Assembly (NCBI RefSeq): GCF_001314995.1
Contig: NZ_CP012938.1
Span: 3,162,001 to 3,226,000, forward strand
Origin: Bacteroides ovatus
GTDB taxonomy: Bacteria; Bacteroidota; Bacteroidia; Bacteroidales; Bacteroidaceae
DNA length: 64,000 nucleotides
Direction: 5' to 3'
Each line of letters begins with the position of its first letter. Position 1 is the first letter of the stretch. Below, in pieces: positions 36,941-46,347 of this stretch. The translations under genes were made by a program, and so were the position numbers. The notes beneath the pieces are model-generated. The model was given only the letters and a program-made list of their open reading frames with translations. It searched no databases and had not been told where the DNA came from.

Positions 36941-39004
36941 ATGATATTCAATCAAACAGAGAAACAGGAAAAAGAGTATTTACAGCAAGTCATAACCACT
37001 ATCCATGATACGATTAACACTACCAGTACTTCCGTCAAAGAGCATATAGACACCCTGCAGGAGTACAAGGATTATCTATGGTCGAACAAAGATATCGATC
37101 CGCACGAAATCCGTTCCATGCGCGAAAGCATCTTAAATCATTTTGCATTAGGTGAAAATGTAATTGACAAACGCAGGCGACTAAGCAAAATACTGGATAT
37201 CCCCTATTTCGGACGAATCGACTTTCAGGAAAAGAAAGACAAAAGCCAAGTTAGTCCGATCTATATAGGAATACATACTTTCTATGACCTCAATCAAAAA
37301 AAGAATCTGATTTACGATTGGCGAGCTCCTATTTCAAGCATGTTCTACGATCATGAATTAGGCGAGGCGTTCTACTCCTCCCCGGCAGGCAAAATTAACG
37401 GGACGATCTCACTCAAACGCCAATATCGTATTCGCAAAGGAAAAATGGAGTACATGATTGAAAGTTCCGTAACTGTTCATGACGATATTCTGCAAAAAGA
37501 ACTATGTTCCAATGCCGACAATAAAATGAAAAATATCGTCACGACAATTCAGAGGGAACAGAATCAGATCATCCGTAATGAAAACGCTTCTGTACTTATT
37601 ATACAAGGTGTTGCCGGTTCAGGAAAAACCTCTATCGCCCTCCATCGTATTGCCTACCTGCTTTATGCACAGAAAGGACAGATTTCTTCCAAAGACATAT
37701 TAATCATCTCCCCCAATAAAGTATTTGCCGATTACATTTCTAATGTACTTCCGGAACTTGGCGAAGAAACCGTTCCCGAAACCAGCATGGAGCAAATTCT
37801 GTCGGATGTAATTGACAACAAATATAAACACCAGAATTTCTTCGAACAGGTGACGGAACTATTAGAAAACCCGACACCCGACTTTATCGAACGGATTCAA
37901 TACAAAGCCTCCTTCGAGTTTATATCACTACTTGACAAATTCATCCTTTATATGGAAAACAACTATTTCAAAGCAACAGATGTAAAACTCACCAAATACA
38001 TCACTATTCCTGCTGAATTTATTAACGAACAGTTCAAACGATTCCACCGCTATCCCATACGTCAACGATTTGAGACTATGACAGATTACATTCTGGAAAT
38101 GATGCAACTACAATATAATCTCACAGTTAGCACTCCGGAAAAAAACCAACTAAAGAAAGAGATAAAAAAGATGTTCGCGGGAAATAACGATCTCCAAATC
38201 TATAAAGACTTTTTTGAGTGGATCGGAAAACCGGAGATGTTCAAGACACGCAAAAACCGCATACTAGAGTATGCGGACTTAGCCCCTTTGGCTTATCTGC
38301 ATATCGCATTAAATGGGAATAACGCCCAATCTTACGTCAAACACCTTCTGATAGACGAAATGCAAGACTATTCTCCCATACAATACAAAGTGATTCAAAA
38401 ACTTTATCCGTGTCGAAAAACAATTCTTGGAGACACTTCCCAATCCGTCAATCCTTATGGTTCTTCCACTGCCGATATGATTCAGAAAGCATTTGCAACA
38501 GGAGAAATAATGAAACTTTGCAAAAGCTATCGTTCTACTTTTGAGATTACCAGTTTTGCACAAAAAATTCAATCGAACAATGAATTAGAACCGATTATGA
38601 GACATGGGGAACACCCCAAGATTCTTCCATTCCAAAATACAGAAGAAGAGATCCAAGGTATTGCGGATTTAGTAAACTCCTTCAGGAACTCCCATTATAC
38701 CTCATTAGGGATTATCTGCAAAACAGAATCCCAAGCAAAAGAACTTGTTCAAAAGCTCCAGATATATGCAAACGACATCTCACTTTTGTCAAATCAAAGT
38801 TCTGCTTATGTGAAAGGGATTATCATCACTTCCGCCCATATGGCGAAAGGACTGGAATTTGACGAAGTAATCATTCCGCAAACAGATGATAAGAACTATC
38901 ATTCCAATATTGATAAAAGTATGCTTTATGTGGCAGCCACAAGGGCTATGCACAAGCTAACTTTGACTTATTCTGTTTCTTCACCCAGTTGTCGATTCCT
39001 GTAA
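36941..39004 (+). CDS. HelD-like superfamily 1 helicase/ATPase
   Basis: 687 residues. An N-terminal coiled region (KEYLQQVITTIHDTINTTS...) is followed by the split UvrD-like ATPase: Walker A IQGVAGSGKTSIALHR (about 217-232), Walker B with LLIDEMQDYSPIQYKV, then LGDTSQSVNPYG and a C-terminal AHMAKGLEFDEVIIP with YVAATRAMHKLTL. HelD proteins bind RNA polymerase and recycle stalled complexes. The N-terminal arm and length support this over UvrD. A TAACTTTG element at 36892-36899 could be its -7 box. Confidence 0.88.
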   Translation: MIFNQTEKQEKEYLQQVITTIHDTINTTSTSVKEHIDTLQEYKDYLWSNKDIDPHEIRSMRESILNHFALGENVIDKRRRLSKILDIPYFGRIDFQEKKDKSQVSPIYIGIHTFYDLNQKKNLIYDWRAPISSMFYDHELGEAFYSSPAGKINGTISLKRQYRIRKGKMEYMIESSVTVHDDILQKELCSNADNKMKNIVTTIQREQNQIIRNENASVLIIQGVAGSGKTSIALHRIAYLLYAQKGQISSKDILIISPNKVFADYISNVLPELGEETVPETSMEQILSDVIDNKYKHQNFFEQVTELLENPTPDFIERIQYKASFEFISLLDKFILYMENNYFKATDVKLTKYITIPAEFINEQFKRFHRYPIRQRFETMTDYILEMMQLQYNLTVSTPEKNQLKKEIKKMFAGNNDLQIYKDFFEWIGKPEMFKTRKNRILEYADLAPLAYLHIALNGNNAQSYVKHLLIDEMQDYSPIQYKVIQKLYPCRKTILGDTSQSVNPYGSSTADMIQKAFATGEIMKLCKSYRSTFEITSFAQKIQSNNELEPIMRHGEHPKILPFQNTEEEIQGIADLVNSFRNSHYTSLGIICKTESQAKELVQKLQIYANDISLLSNQSSAYVKGIIITSAHMAKGLEFDEVIIPQTDDKNYHSNIDKSMLYVAATRAMHKLTLTYSVSSPSCRFL

Positions 39005-39105
39005 TAGAATATAACATCGAAAATTAAAAGAACTACCCGCAAAACAAGAGCCGCTTGAACAATCTCAAACGGCTCCGTAACTCCTTTAACAACATGGTTA
39101 TCGAG

Positions 39106-40662
39106 CTAATACAACCACCGGTCTATATTCCTTTTTTCTGCACTGAACTCCACTCCAACTTTAACCAACTCACGCCCGTCTACCTGATAAGGTATCAGAT
39201 AGCCTTTTTCATCAATCTGCTGCAAAGCCTGTTCGGCAGTACCATTCAGTTTAAATTCAAATACATAAATATACTTCGGAGTTTTCACCACTGCATCCGC
39301 CCGTCCGCGGGCACTACAAACCTCTGCTCCGGTAAATTGTCCCATCAATTTGAATACTAAGTAAAATACAACTTGATAATGACGTTCGGTCTTTTCGTTC
39401 AGTTCATAAGGGAAATCTGCGAAGAAAGCTTGTAAGCGGGTAAGAAAAGCGTCAACATCACCACTCTCCAATTCACGTACAAATTTACCTAGATAAAAGC
39501 CCCGTTCATCATCTACCACTGATGTGTAATAAGGAACCAAAAAATCCATAAATCCATATCGTACTTCATCATTGGGAAATTTCAGCAGGTAGTTTCCAAA
39601 ACGCTTGTCATACCCCTTTATAGTCAAATAGCCACTCTGATAAATCAACGGAATCGGATTATTAGCATCTACCCTGTATTCCATAAACGAAGAAGCATTG
39701 GCTTCTACCCCATCAATCAACGTACGCAAATCATACTCACTCTTTTTAAGCAGTTCGACTAAAAAAGTAGGAGTACCGGTTTGGAACCAATAATTACTAA
39801 ACTTATACCCGTCAAAAACATTAAGCACACTGAATGGATTGAATACTCCTTCCGCAAACTCACAAAAATGATAACCGTCATATAAAGCCGTCATCTTGTT
39901 CAATGTTTCTTCATAAGTCAGTTCATTCGTTTCTGCCAATCGATTCAGTTCAGGAATAAAAGTATCCTCCAATTCTTGTCGCGTAATACCACAAATCGTG
40001 GCATACTGCGGCTTCATACTGATATCATTCAGTTGATTCAAATCACTGAACACACTGACTTGCGCAAACTTAGTCACACCGGTAAGGAAAACAAAACGAA
40101 GATAACGGTCAGAACTTTTCAGTACACCATAGAAGGCCTTCAATGTCTTACGATAGTCATCAAGCAAAGCGTCATCACCCAATGCCTGCAACAAAGGTTT
40201 ATCATATTCATCCACCAAGACTACGACTCCACGACCAGACTGTTCACAGGCTCGGCGAATTACACCCGCAAAACGTCCGGAGAGAGTTTCCTCATCCTCC
40301 CCTTTGCCATATTTCAGTTCCCATTGCGTCAACTGCCTGCTAAGAATTTCGACTAAAGCCTGGGGAGAATCATATTTTTCCGCGTTTAAATCCAAATGAA
40401 ATACCGGATATGTCTTCCATTCCTTTTCCATATCGGCTATGGCCAACCCTTCAAATAAGTTCTTCTTACCTTCAAAATAAGCTTCGAAAGTAGAAAGAAG
40501 AAGACTCTTGCCAAAACGACGAGGACGACTTAAAAAATAAGGAGTCTCCGTTGAAGCAATTCTCCATACAAGAGCAGTCTTATCCACATAAAGATAATCT
40601 CCTTCACGAAGTTTCTCAAAAGTCTGTATTCCAATAGGAAGTTTACGTAATATCCCGTCCAT
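39106..40662 (-). CDS. AAA-ATPase-like protein with C-terminal PD-(D/E)XK nuclease domain
   Basis: 518 residues from ATG 40662 (MDGILRKLPIGIQTFEKLREG); the longer reading to 40809 adds an implausible leader. The N-terminal ATPase has the P-loop-like SRPRRFGKSLLLSTFEAYFEG and the Walker B VVVLVDEYDKPLLQALGD. The C-terminal PD-(D/E)XK fold has GRADAVVKTPKYIYVFEFKLN. This family is very common and multicopy in Bacteroides, of unknown role, and appears mobile in distribution. It stands between the HelD-like gene and the amidase cassette. Confidence 0.85.
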   Translation of the reverse strand: MDGILRKLPIGIQTFEKLREGDYLYVDKTALVWRIASTETPYFLSRPRRFGKSLLLSTFEAYFEGKKNLFEGLAIADMEKEWKTYPVFHLDLNAEKYDSPQALVEILSRQLTQWELKYGKGEDEETLSGRFAGVIRRACEQSGRGVVVLVDEYDKPLLQALGDDALLDDYRKTLKAFYGVLKSSDRYLRFVFLTGVTKFAQVSVFSDLNQLNDISMKPQYATICGITRQELEDTFIPELNRLAETNELTYEETLNKMTALYDGYHFCEFAEGVFNPFSVLNVFDGYKFSNYWFQTGTPTFLVELLKKSEYDLRTLIDGVEANASSFMEYRVDANNPIPLIYQSGYLTIKGYDKRFGNYLLKFPNDEVRYGFMDFLVPYYTSVVDDERGFYLGKFVRELESGDVDAFLTRLQAFFADFPYELNEKTERHYQVVFYLVFKLMGQFTGAEVCSARGRADAVVKTPKYIYVFEFKLNGTAEQALQQIDEKGYLIPYQVDGRELVKVGVEFSAEKRNIDRWLY

Positions 40663-40810
40663 GATTTTTCCTCTATTTTGATTATTCAAAGATACGCATT
40701 TCCATGGGAATATACATACAAACTCCACAAAAAAGTACACAGTTTCACAGACAGCACTATCATGACTCCATTTTTCATCAAAACTAACTTTGTACCAGAC
40801 AAACAACATC

Positions 40811-41731
40811 TCACTTCCTCTTCACTTTGCAAATCCAACACACAATAACCAGAACCAGCAAAATAATTCCATACCAATACCAACCTCCGGTTGTCCTATT
40901 AGTAGTTTTCTCGACTCCCGTTTTATGAATCTCTGTCTTAGCGCTCATATCCGACAAACTCACAGACTGTGAATTCACTTCTTGAAGAAGTTGTTTCTCA
41001 TAAACGTTTTTCCTATCCACCACAGTCTTTACCGCCATCCCAACCTTCAATCCAAGCGTATCCACAGGAAACACAAACAACACCCGCTCGATATGCTCCC
41101 CCACCACCTCCGAATCCTTTTCTGAAGCAACCTTATTTTTAACAAGACTTTTCCCGGAACTACTATTTAAACTTGAATCAACCCTAACTTCACTCTCCCT
41201 GTTTATCACCTCTTTCTTACTCCTACATCCCGACAGCAATACAGGCACAACCAAAGCCACCACCAATACAAACAGTAACTCCCTCCCACTCCTCAAAAAC
41301 TCCTTCACATCAAAACAGGGACAAGCCTTCACATATTCATAAGGTTCAATCACTCCGTCACCATTCAAATCCGGTGAAGTATCCCGATGTCCCAACACTT
41401 GGAGAATATTATATTCCCGCTGCAAATCCATAATAATCTGATAAAGCACCCGTTTTTGAGCATTCGTCCGGGTATCTGCCGGACGCCCGTTCTCATCCAA
41501 TCCACCGATATAACATATCCCGATACTTCGTTCATTCCAACCTTTACAATGAGCACCGGCCAAAGCGACATCCCGCCCCTTTTCCAATTTCCCATCCAAA
41601 CAGATTACATAGTGATACCCGATACCGTTGAACCCACGTTCCCGGTGCCAACGGTCAATATCTGTGGCAGTAAAATCCTGTCCGGCTTTCGTAGCCGAAC
41701 AATGTACTATGATAGAATCTATATTTCTCAT
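40811..41731 (-). CDS. N-acetylmuramoyl-L-alanine amidase fused to a membrane/lipobox domain
   Basis: 306 residues. An amidase_2 domain fills 1-150 (IIVHCSATKAGQDFTATDI, YHYVICLDGKLEKGRD, GHRDTSPDLNGDG; the zinc ligands should be the first His, the His of GHRD and a later Cys or Asp). Next comes a hydrophobic segment ending in a lipobox-like LLSGC (about 158-174), a charged region with helices (180-275), and a final membrane span (GWYWYGIILLVLVIVCWICK). It cleaves the peptide from peptidoglycan. An enzyme fused to a two-membrane-anchor region resembles a phage lysis enzyme plus spanin, which is inference. Confidence 0.83.
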   Translation of the reverse strand: MRNIDSIIVHCSATKAGQDFTATDIDRWHRERGFNGIGYHYVICLDGKLEKGRDVALAGAHCKGWNERSIGICYIGGLDENGRPADTRTNAQKRVLYQIIMDLQREYNILQVLGHRDTSPDLNGDGVIEPYEYVKACPCFDVKEFLRSGRELLFVLVVALVVPVLLSGCRSKKEVINRESEVRVDSSLNSSSGKSLVKNKVASEKDSEVVGEHIERVLFVFPVDTLGLKVGMAVKTVVDRKNVYEKQLLQEVNSQSVSLSDMSAKTEIHKTGVEKTTNRTTGGWYWYGIILLVLVIVCWICKVKRK

Positions 41732-41761
41732 GATAATTCATTATTAGTTCAAACGCACCAG

Positions 41762-42112
41762 TTAATAATCCGAAGGTGGCATACGCTTCACACACCCTCT
41801 AATCTCACACTTCTTCACTTCCGACTCCTTCTGTATCAACTCCACTTCATGACATTTATGTATCCAGTCAATCTTCTCTTCCTGCTCCTTGCGAAGTTCA
41901 ATATAAAGCCCGTCTATCTTCTCGTCACGTTGAGTCAGCCGTTCTTCCAGCCAGTCCACCTTTTTACGGCGATTTTCTTCTTCCATACTGTTCACGGATG
42001 CTTCCTCTTTCCGTGCATCCGTCTTGCGACAAGTGATATACCTCACTAACCATTTCACAGCTTCCAAACCACCCATAGCGGTAATAAAAGCAAGGATTGT
42101 AGTTATTTGCAT
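41762..42112 (-). CDS. Membrane-anchored coiled-coil protein beside the amidase gene
   Basis: 116 residues. One N-terminal membrane span (ITTILAFITAMGGLEAVKWLV) is followed by a long charged coiled coil (NSMEEENRRKKVDWLEERLTQRDEKIDGLYIELRKEQEEK) and a Cys-containing end (KKCEIRGCVKRMPP). It lies 30 bp upstream of the amidase gene in the same direction. Holin- or Rz-like proteins can look like this, but no clear family match is recognised. Confidence 0.65.
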   Translation of the reverse strand: MQITTILAFITAMGGLEAVKWLVRYITCRKTDARKEEASVNSMEEENRRKKVDWLEERLTQRDEKIDGLYIELRKEQEEKIDWIHKCHEVELIQKESEVKKCEIRGCVKRMPPSDY

Positions 42113-42197
42113 ATTTATATTTTTACGTAGTTATAAAGAAAGAATGAGGCCAAAGCCCCATTCCATACAAACCAAACAGTTCTCAACGATCTATGAA

Positions 42198-42716
42198 TCA
42201 AGCTGCCGGATCCGGTGCTTCACCATTACCACCCGAACCACCATCCGGATCCGGAGTTTCACCTCCATCATCCGAACCGTCACCAACACTACCCAAATCA
42301 TTAATATGATCCAAATCCTTGAACTTCAATCCGTCCGAACGGGTAGTCGTCCCGGTAAACAGACGAATATCCGAGTTAGCACGAAAACAGATACGAAGCC
42401 CTGAAATATTAGCGATCGTAAAATCTTCCGCCTTCTCCGTCCCTTTGCTTTGGGCAGAAAGGTAAAAATATCCCAGACCGGCGATATTTACCGAACGACC
42501 ACCCAGCAATGTCTTTCTCAATAACGTACGGAAATCCTTCAATACACTAATCGTTTCACCCTCGCTGACACCGGAAGCAGACGCAATCTCCTTTGCAAAC
42601 TCATCCAACGTTGCACTCGTATCATACTGATAAGAAATCACCGGATACACTTTCTTTCCTGCTTCTTTATTTGTAGGGTCACACAGGCGAGACACCCTTC
42701 TAAATCTAATAGCCAT
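42198..42716 (-). CDS. HU-like DNA-binding domain protein with acidic Gly/Pro-rich tail
   Basis: 172 residues. The HU/IHF-like fold is read from ATLDEFAKEIASASGVSEGETISVLKDFRTLLRKTLLGGRSVNIAGLGYFYLSAQSKG across residues 31-88; the C terminus is disordered (DGGETPDPDGGSGGNGEAPDP). These proteins commonly precede an amidase gene in Bacteroides genomes, as here. The full-length N terminus (MAIRFRRVSRLCDPTNKEAG) is typical of the family. Role unknown; a phage-derived origin of the cassette is possible. Confidence 0.8.
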   Translation of the reverse strand: MAIRFRRVSRLCDPTNKEAGKKVYPVISYQYDTSATLDEFAKEIASASGVSEGETISVLKDFRTLLRKTLLGGRSVNIAGLGYFYLSAQSKGTEKAEDFTIANISGLRICFRANSDIRLFTGTTTRSDGLKFKDLDHINDLGSVGDGSDDGGETPDPDGGSGGNGEAPDPAA

Positions 42717-42991
42717 ACTACTTTCTTTTTTTAATAAATACTGTTTTAATTATCACTTCGCTAACGTTAACGATGCAAAGATGCAGCATCTTCCACGGAG
42801 ATGAAACGACACCAAATAGCCTCATCAGAAAAGTACCAAAAAGCATTTCAGACATATACAACCGACATAGAGGAACCAAATAAACGACAAGATAACGACA
42901 AAAAGCAAGGAAAAAGCGACAAAACCGATAGCCTGGGGAGAATAATAAACAAACAAATATATTCAAACTAATAAATACCATACTAAAAAGC

Positions 42992-43138
42992 ATGGAAAGT
43001 TTTAGGCGCTCAAGGCTGTCAATAGCCAGATACCGCATATTGAAAGAGAGCAAACTGCAATTATGCCAGTATATCGAAAGCAATGAAAACCAAGAATTAC
43101 TGAAATTGTTACGAGATGATTCGGGCAAGATTGTCTGA
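42992..43138 (+). CDS. Possible 48-residue protein
   Basis: The frame MESFRRSRLSIARYRILKES...LLKLLRDDSGKIV has amphipathic helices and no rare-looking stretches. It lies in the otherwise gene-free interval 42717-43238 between the HU-like gene and the AbiE pair. There is no strong ribosome-binding site. It overlaps in antisense the long reading 42718-43128, whose protein looks non-coding. Weak support; listed as a candidate. Confidence 0.35.
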   Translation: MESFRRSRLSIARYRILKESKLQLCQYIESNENQELLKLLRDDSGKIV

Positions 43139-43238
43139 TATATGTTAATATTTCATGGCAAATAAGCATTTCCCAGTACAAACGCACTACAATCACAAAT
43201 AAATGTAGTAGATTTGTCCTAAAATAAAGAGTACAGGC

Positions 43239-43811
43239 ATGAAAAGCAAGAGATATAATAACAGTTTTACCTCCTCTAGTATGGTAAAGGAAGAAGGTCG
43301 GACAGCCTATTACAAGCTGCTGGACAGTGTGCGTGACGGAGACGCGGTACGCATCAAACGGGGCGTATATGCCACAGCCGAGCAGTTGGCGGACACGATG
43401 ATAGATGTGGAAGCCATCGTTCCAGGCGGAGTGCTATGCCTTTTCTCCGCATGGAATGTGCATGGGCTCACCACCTCATTGCCTCAGGCATACCATGTGG
43501 CGGTAAAAAGAGGTCGCAAAATCACGCTTCCAACATTTCCCAAGATAGAGCTCCATCATATCACAGACACGATGTTTGACATAGGTGTCGAGGAACTGGT
43601 TGTAAGCGGTTACCACATACATATATATAATAAAGAGCGATGCGTGTGCGATGCGGTGAAGTACCGCAACAAGATAGGCATGGATGTTTGTTCCGAAGTG
43701 GTGAATAACTACATTTCCCAGCCAGACAGAAATCTATCCCTGCTGATGGATTATGCCGACAAACTAAGAGTAAGACGAATCCTTGAACAGTATATTGCAA
43801 TAAAACTATGA
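43239..43811 (+). CDS. abiEi: AbiEi-type antitoxin (type IV toxin-antitoxin)
   Basis: 190 residues. The N-terminal winged-helix region includes SSMVKEEGRTAYYKLLDSV, then RIKRGVYAT, and the C-terminal part includes VEAIVPGGVLCLFSAWNVHGL and LVVSGYHIHIYNKERCVCDAVKYRNKIG, the usual AbiEi pattern. It represses its own promoter and opposes AbiEii. A TAGATTTG -7-like element lies at 43209-43216. Its stop overlaps the toxin start (ATGA), so the two are translated together. Confidence 0.88.
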   Translation: MKSKRYNNSFTSSSMVKEEGRTAYYKLLDSVRDGDAVRIKRGVYATAEQLADTMIDVEAIVPGGVLCLFSAWNVHGLTTSLPQAYHVAVKRGRKITLPTFPKIELHHITDTMFDIGVEELVVSGYHIHIYNKERCVCDAVKYRNKIGMDVCSEVVNNYISQPDRNLSLLMDYADKLRVRRILEQYIAIKL

Positions 43812-44677
43812 GTGAAATCAAAAATCCTGGAAAGTCCATCCGGGCAAAGCTGCTCAATGTAGCCAAGCAGAAGGATGTGTTCTACCAGACCATTCTGACC
43901 AGATATTTTCAGGAACGCCTATTGTACCGTATCTCACAGACTCATTACCGTGAGAACTTCTACCTGAAAGGTGGAGCACTGATGTATGCATACGAACGCT
44001 TTGCTGCACGTCCGACATTGGATATTGATTTTCTTGGCACGCATATCAGCAATGATGGCGAACGCATCGCCGAGGCGTTCCGTGAAATATGCGCCGTAGA
44101 GTGTGAGGAAGACGGAGTAAGGTTTGCTGCCGACAAGATTACAGCACAGAACATCACCGAGTTCAAAGACTACCACGGTATCCGTCTAAGTATTCCGGCG
44201 ACAATGGACACCATTGCCCAAGTGATGACAATGGACATTGGTTTTGGAGATGTGGTAACACCACATCCTGTATCATTAGATTACCCATTGTTATTAGAGG
44301 AACTGCCAGAAGCAAACATTCTTGCCTATTCCACTGAAACCGTGATTGCGGAGAAGATGCACGCCATCATAGACTTAGCTGACCAAAGCAGCCGGATGAA
44401 AGACTATTATGACATCTACCACCTGCTCACATCATTCAAATATGACAATACCATATTGCAGGAGGCTATCAACCGCACTTTCGAGAATCGTCATACTCTT
44501 TATAATGCAGATACGATGTTCTTCAGGAAAGACTTTCCCAACCATCCGCAGATGCAGTTACGATGGTCAGCATTTCTAAAAAAGGCAACTATCAAAAATA
44601 GCCTTTCATTCTCCGAGGTGGCACATTGGCTGCAAGAGGCTTTAATGCCATATTGGGAAGCCTATGGACGTATGTAA
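43808..44677 (+). CDS. abiEii: AbiEii-type nucleotidyltransferase toxin
   Basis: 289 residues. Nucleotidyltransferase motifs: FYLKGGALMYAYERFAARPTLDIDFLG (GG and D-x-D), and later TETVIAEKMHAIIDLADQSSRMKDYYDIY, characteristic of AbiEii/AbiGii toxins. Family members block growth by transferring nucleotides, often to tRNA, and can give abortive infection against phage. It overlaps the antitoxin by 4 bp. A hairpin ends the unit at 44711. Confidence 0.92.
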   Translation: MSEIKNPGKSIRAKLLNVAKQKDVFYQTILTRYFQERLLYRISQTHYRENFYLKGGALMYAYERFAARPTLDIDFLGTHISNDGERIAEAFREICAVECEEDGVRFAADKITAQNITEFKDYHGIRLSIPATMDTIAQVMTMDIGFGDVVTPHPVSLDYPLLLEELPEANILAYSTETVIAEKMHAIIDLADQSSRMKDYYDIYHLLTSFKYDNTILQEAINRTFENRHTLYNADTMFFRKDFPNHPQMQLRWSAFLKKATIKNSLSFSEVAHWLQEALMPYWEAYGRM

Positions 44678-44710
44678 TACTTCCGACCATTAATACATCA
44701 TACAAAAAGA

Positions 44711-44744
44711 GTGCACCTTCTCCCCCACCGGGAAAAAGGTGCAC
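44711..44744. terminator. Hairpin between the AbiE pair and the aquaporin gene
   Basis: GTGCACCTT (44711-44719) pairs with AAGGTGCAC (44736-44744). No long T run follows. It lies between convergent genes. On the aquaporin side, 44760-44870 holds a second, longer imperfect stem (GGAGAACCCAT pairing with ATGGATTCTCC); the rest of 44678-44979 shows no gene. Confidence 0.55.
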
Positions 44745-44979
44745 CACACAAACAAAACAAACAATAGTCTACCTTCACAGGCAGAGGAGAACCCATTATT
44801 CCATTTTTCCCATGCTACTATTACTAAAAGAAAAATGTTTAGGGCATGGATTCTCCAGGGGAAATGAGGCGCTTCACAGCGACATTAAGGATATAGGCCA
44901 TTAAACTCATTTATTATTTATATTATATGGGCAAAACCTACATCTTTTTCTATTCTCACAAAACCATGAAATGAAACAA

Positions 44980-45639
44980 TTAATTTCCTTTTATTGTTTT
45001 CCAGACTGGCACTGCTACCACAGCACCGACAATCGGAGCCACAATAAACAACCAGAGCTGGCTGATAGCTTCCATTCCGGAAAACAATGCGGGACCAATG
45101 CTACGGGCAGGATTAACCGATGTCCCCGTAACGGGAATACATACAATATGCACCAGTACCAGAGTCAATCCGATAGCCAGCCCGGCAAAATGAGGACTGC
45201 TATTATCCCGGTCGGTAGTGCCCAATACAGTCAGCACGAAGATGAACGTAAACACCGCCTCGGCAACAAATGCAGCCAGCAGATACGGCTCTTCAAAACC
45301 GTTGGCTCCCGTACCTTCCATCCCCATTGTGCCGGTAATCAACCACAGCAATGCAGAGCCAAGTATTCCGCCCGTCACTTGCGCTACGATATACACACCG
45401 GCTTCCATTACCGACAGTCCGCCGTTCAGCCAAACGCCGATGGTGATGGCCGGATTGATATGACAGCCCGAAACAGGGCCGATTGTGTACGCCATTGCCA
45501 CCACCGACAAACCGAACGCGAAAGCAATCGTCAACACAGCGGCTACCGATGTCGCGCCGCCATTCAATACAGCAGCGCCGCATCCCATTAAGACAAGCAC
45601 CATAGTGCCCACCATTTCAGCTATAAATTTCGTTTTCAT
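44980..45639 (-). CDS. Aquaporin (MIP family channel)
   Basis: 219 residues with six membrane segments and two NPA boxes, HINPAITIGVW and SVNPARSIGPALF. The residue after the second box is Arg, as in water-selective channels. Start MKTKFIAEMVGTMVLVLMGCG. Likely conducts water, possibly glycerol; AqpZ-like residues favour water. It has a repeat-rich upstream region (45660-45790). Confidence 0.93.
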   Translation of the reverse strand: MKTKFIAEMVGTMVLVLMGCGAAVLNGGATSVAAVLTIAFAFGLSVVAMAYTIGPVSGCHINPAITIGVWLNGGLSVMEAGVYIVAQVTGGILGSALLWLITGTMGMEGTGANGFEEPYLLAAFVAEAVFTFIFVLTVLGTTDRDNSSPHFAGLAIGLTLVLVHIVCIPVTGTSVNPARSIGPALFSGMEAISQLWLFIVAPIVGAVVAVPVWKTIKGN

Positions 45640-45659
45640 AATCTACTTTTTTCTATTCA

Positions 45660-45795
45660 ATTACAAGATATTCAACTAAAAAACTTTCAACTAAAAGATA
45701 TTCAATTATAAGATTTTCAATTCTCTCCAATCATTCACTCTCTCTCTAATCATTCAAACTCTCTCTAATCATTCAAACTCCTTCTAATCATCCTC
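45660..45795. repeat. Degenerate tandem repeats upstream of the aquaporin gene
   Basis: Two families: TTCAACTAAAAGATA-like units (about 45660-45720) and a pyrimidine-rich CTAATCATTCAAACTCTCT unit repeated from about 45725 to 45790. They lie between the aquaporin start (45639) and the stop of the next gene (45784), so they fall in the aquaporin promoter region. Such AT/CT microsatellites can slip and vary in copy number. Confidence 0.6.
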
Positions 45796-46287
45796 CCATT
45801 CCGAAGGCGGCAACGACTTCTTCCCGTACCATTTCATCCAGGCGTATGATTTCCGTTTCCTCAAATAAAGCGTATCGCCACAATGTTCCAACGCTTCCCA
45901 GTCAAAAGAAGAATGATGTCCGAACCACCTCTCCAGCCAATAAAGCAGATGATAACTCATGAACGCAAGCAACATCCACCACCACGAAAGCCAGACGGAT
46001 AGCACCAATGCAGGCAATAATGCCAAGAAGAAACATTCCGTATACTGCCGCGCATGAATCCGAAGCTCCATATCCTCCCACACTTCCAGATACTTGAACC
46101 GGGTGAAACAACATCCGAAAATCATAAAATAATGCCTCTTCTTCCTGTTCAGGAAAGTTTTCGCCAACAGACTATTATATATTATCATATCCTCCTCTTC
46201 ATTCAAAAAAGCAACATTGCAAAGGACCGTCCAACTACCGGCCGACAAGCCCACCTTGTAACGACAAAGCACTTTCAGTCCCGACAT
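45784..46287 (-). CDS. Membrane protein of unknown function
   Basis: 167 residues. A soluble N-terminal part (MSGLKVLCRYKVGLSAGSWTV, FLNRKKRHYFMIFGCCFTRFKYLEVWEDMELRIHARQYTE) is followed by two adjacent membrane spans (CFFLALLPALVLSVWLSWWWMLLAFMSYHLLYWL). It ends with a cytoplasmic-looking tail (KWYGKKSLPPSEWEDD). No family recognised. It stands between OmpA and aquaporin, on the same strand. Confidence 0.65.
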   Translation of the reverse strand: MSGLKVLCRYKVGLSAGSWTVLCNVAFLNEEEDMIIYNSLLAKTFLNRKKRHYFMIFGCCFTRFKYLEVWEDMELRIHARQYTECFFLALLPALVLSVWLSWWWMLLAFMSYHLLYWLERWFGHHSSFDWEALEHCGDTLYLRKRKSYAWMKWYGKKSLPPSEWEDD

Positions 46288-46347
46288 AGAAGAAAACGAG
46301 ACAGTCCCGCAATGTTGCCTGAAATACCTTGAAATGAAATAAAACTA

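Noticed and set aside
42718..43128. 136-residue - strand frame starting MPESSRNN
   Set aside because: Composition is antisense-like, with no domain and no neighbour coupling; the interval is better described as mostly non-coding with a possible short + strand gene.
45640..45795. CRISPR array
   Set aside because: The repeats are short, degenerate and contiguous without regular unique spacers, and no cas genes are near.
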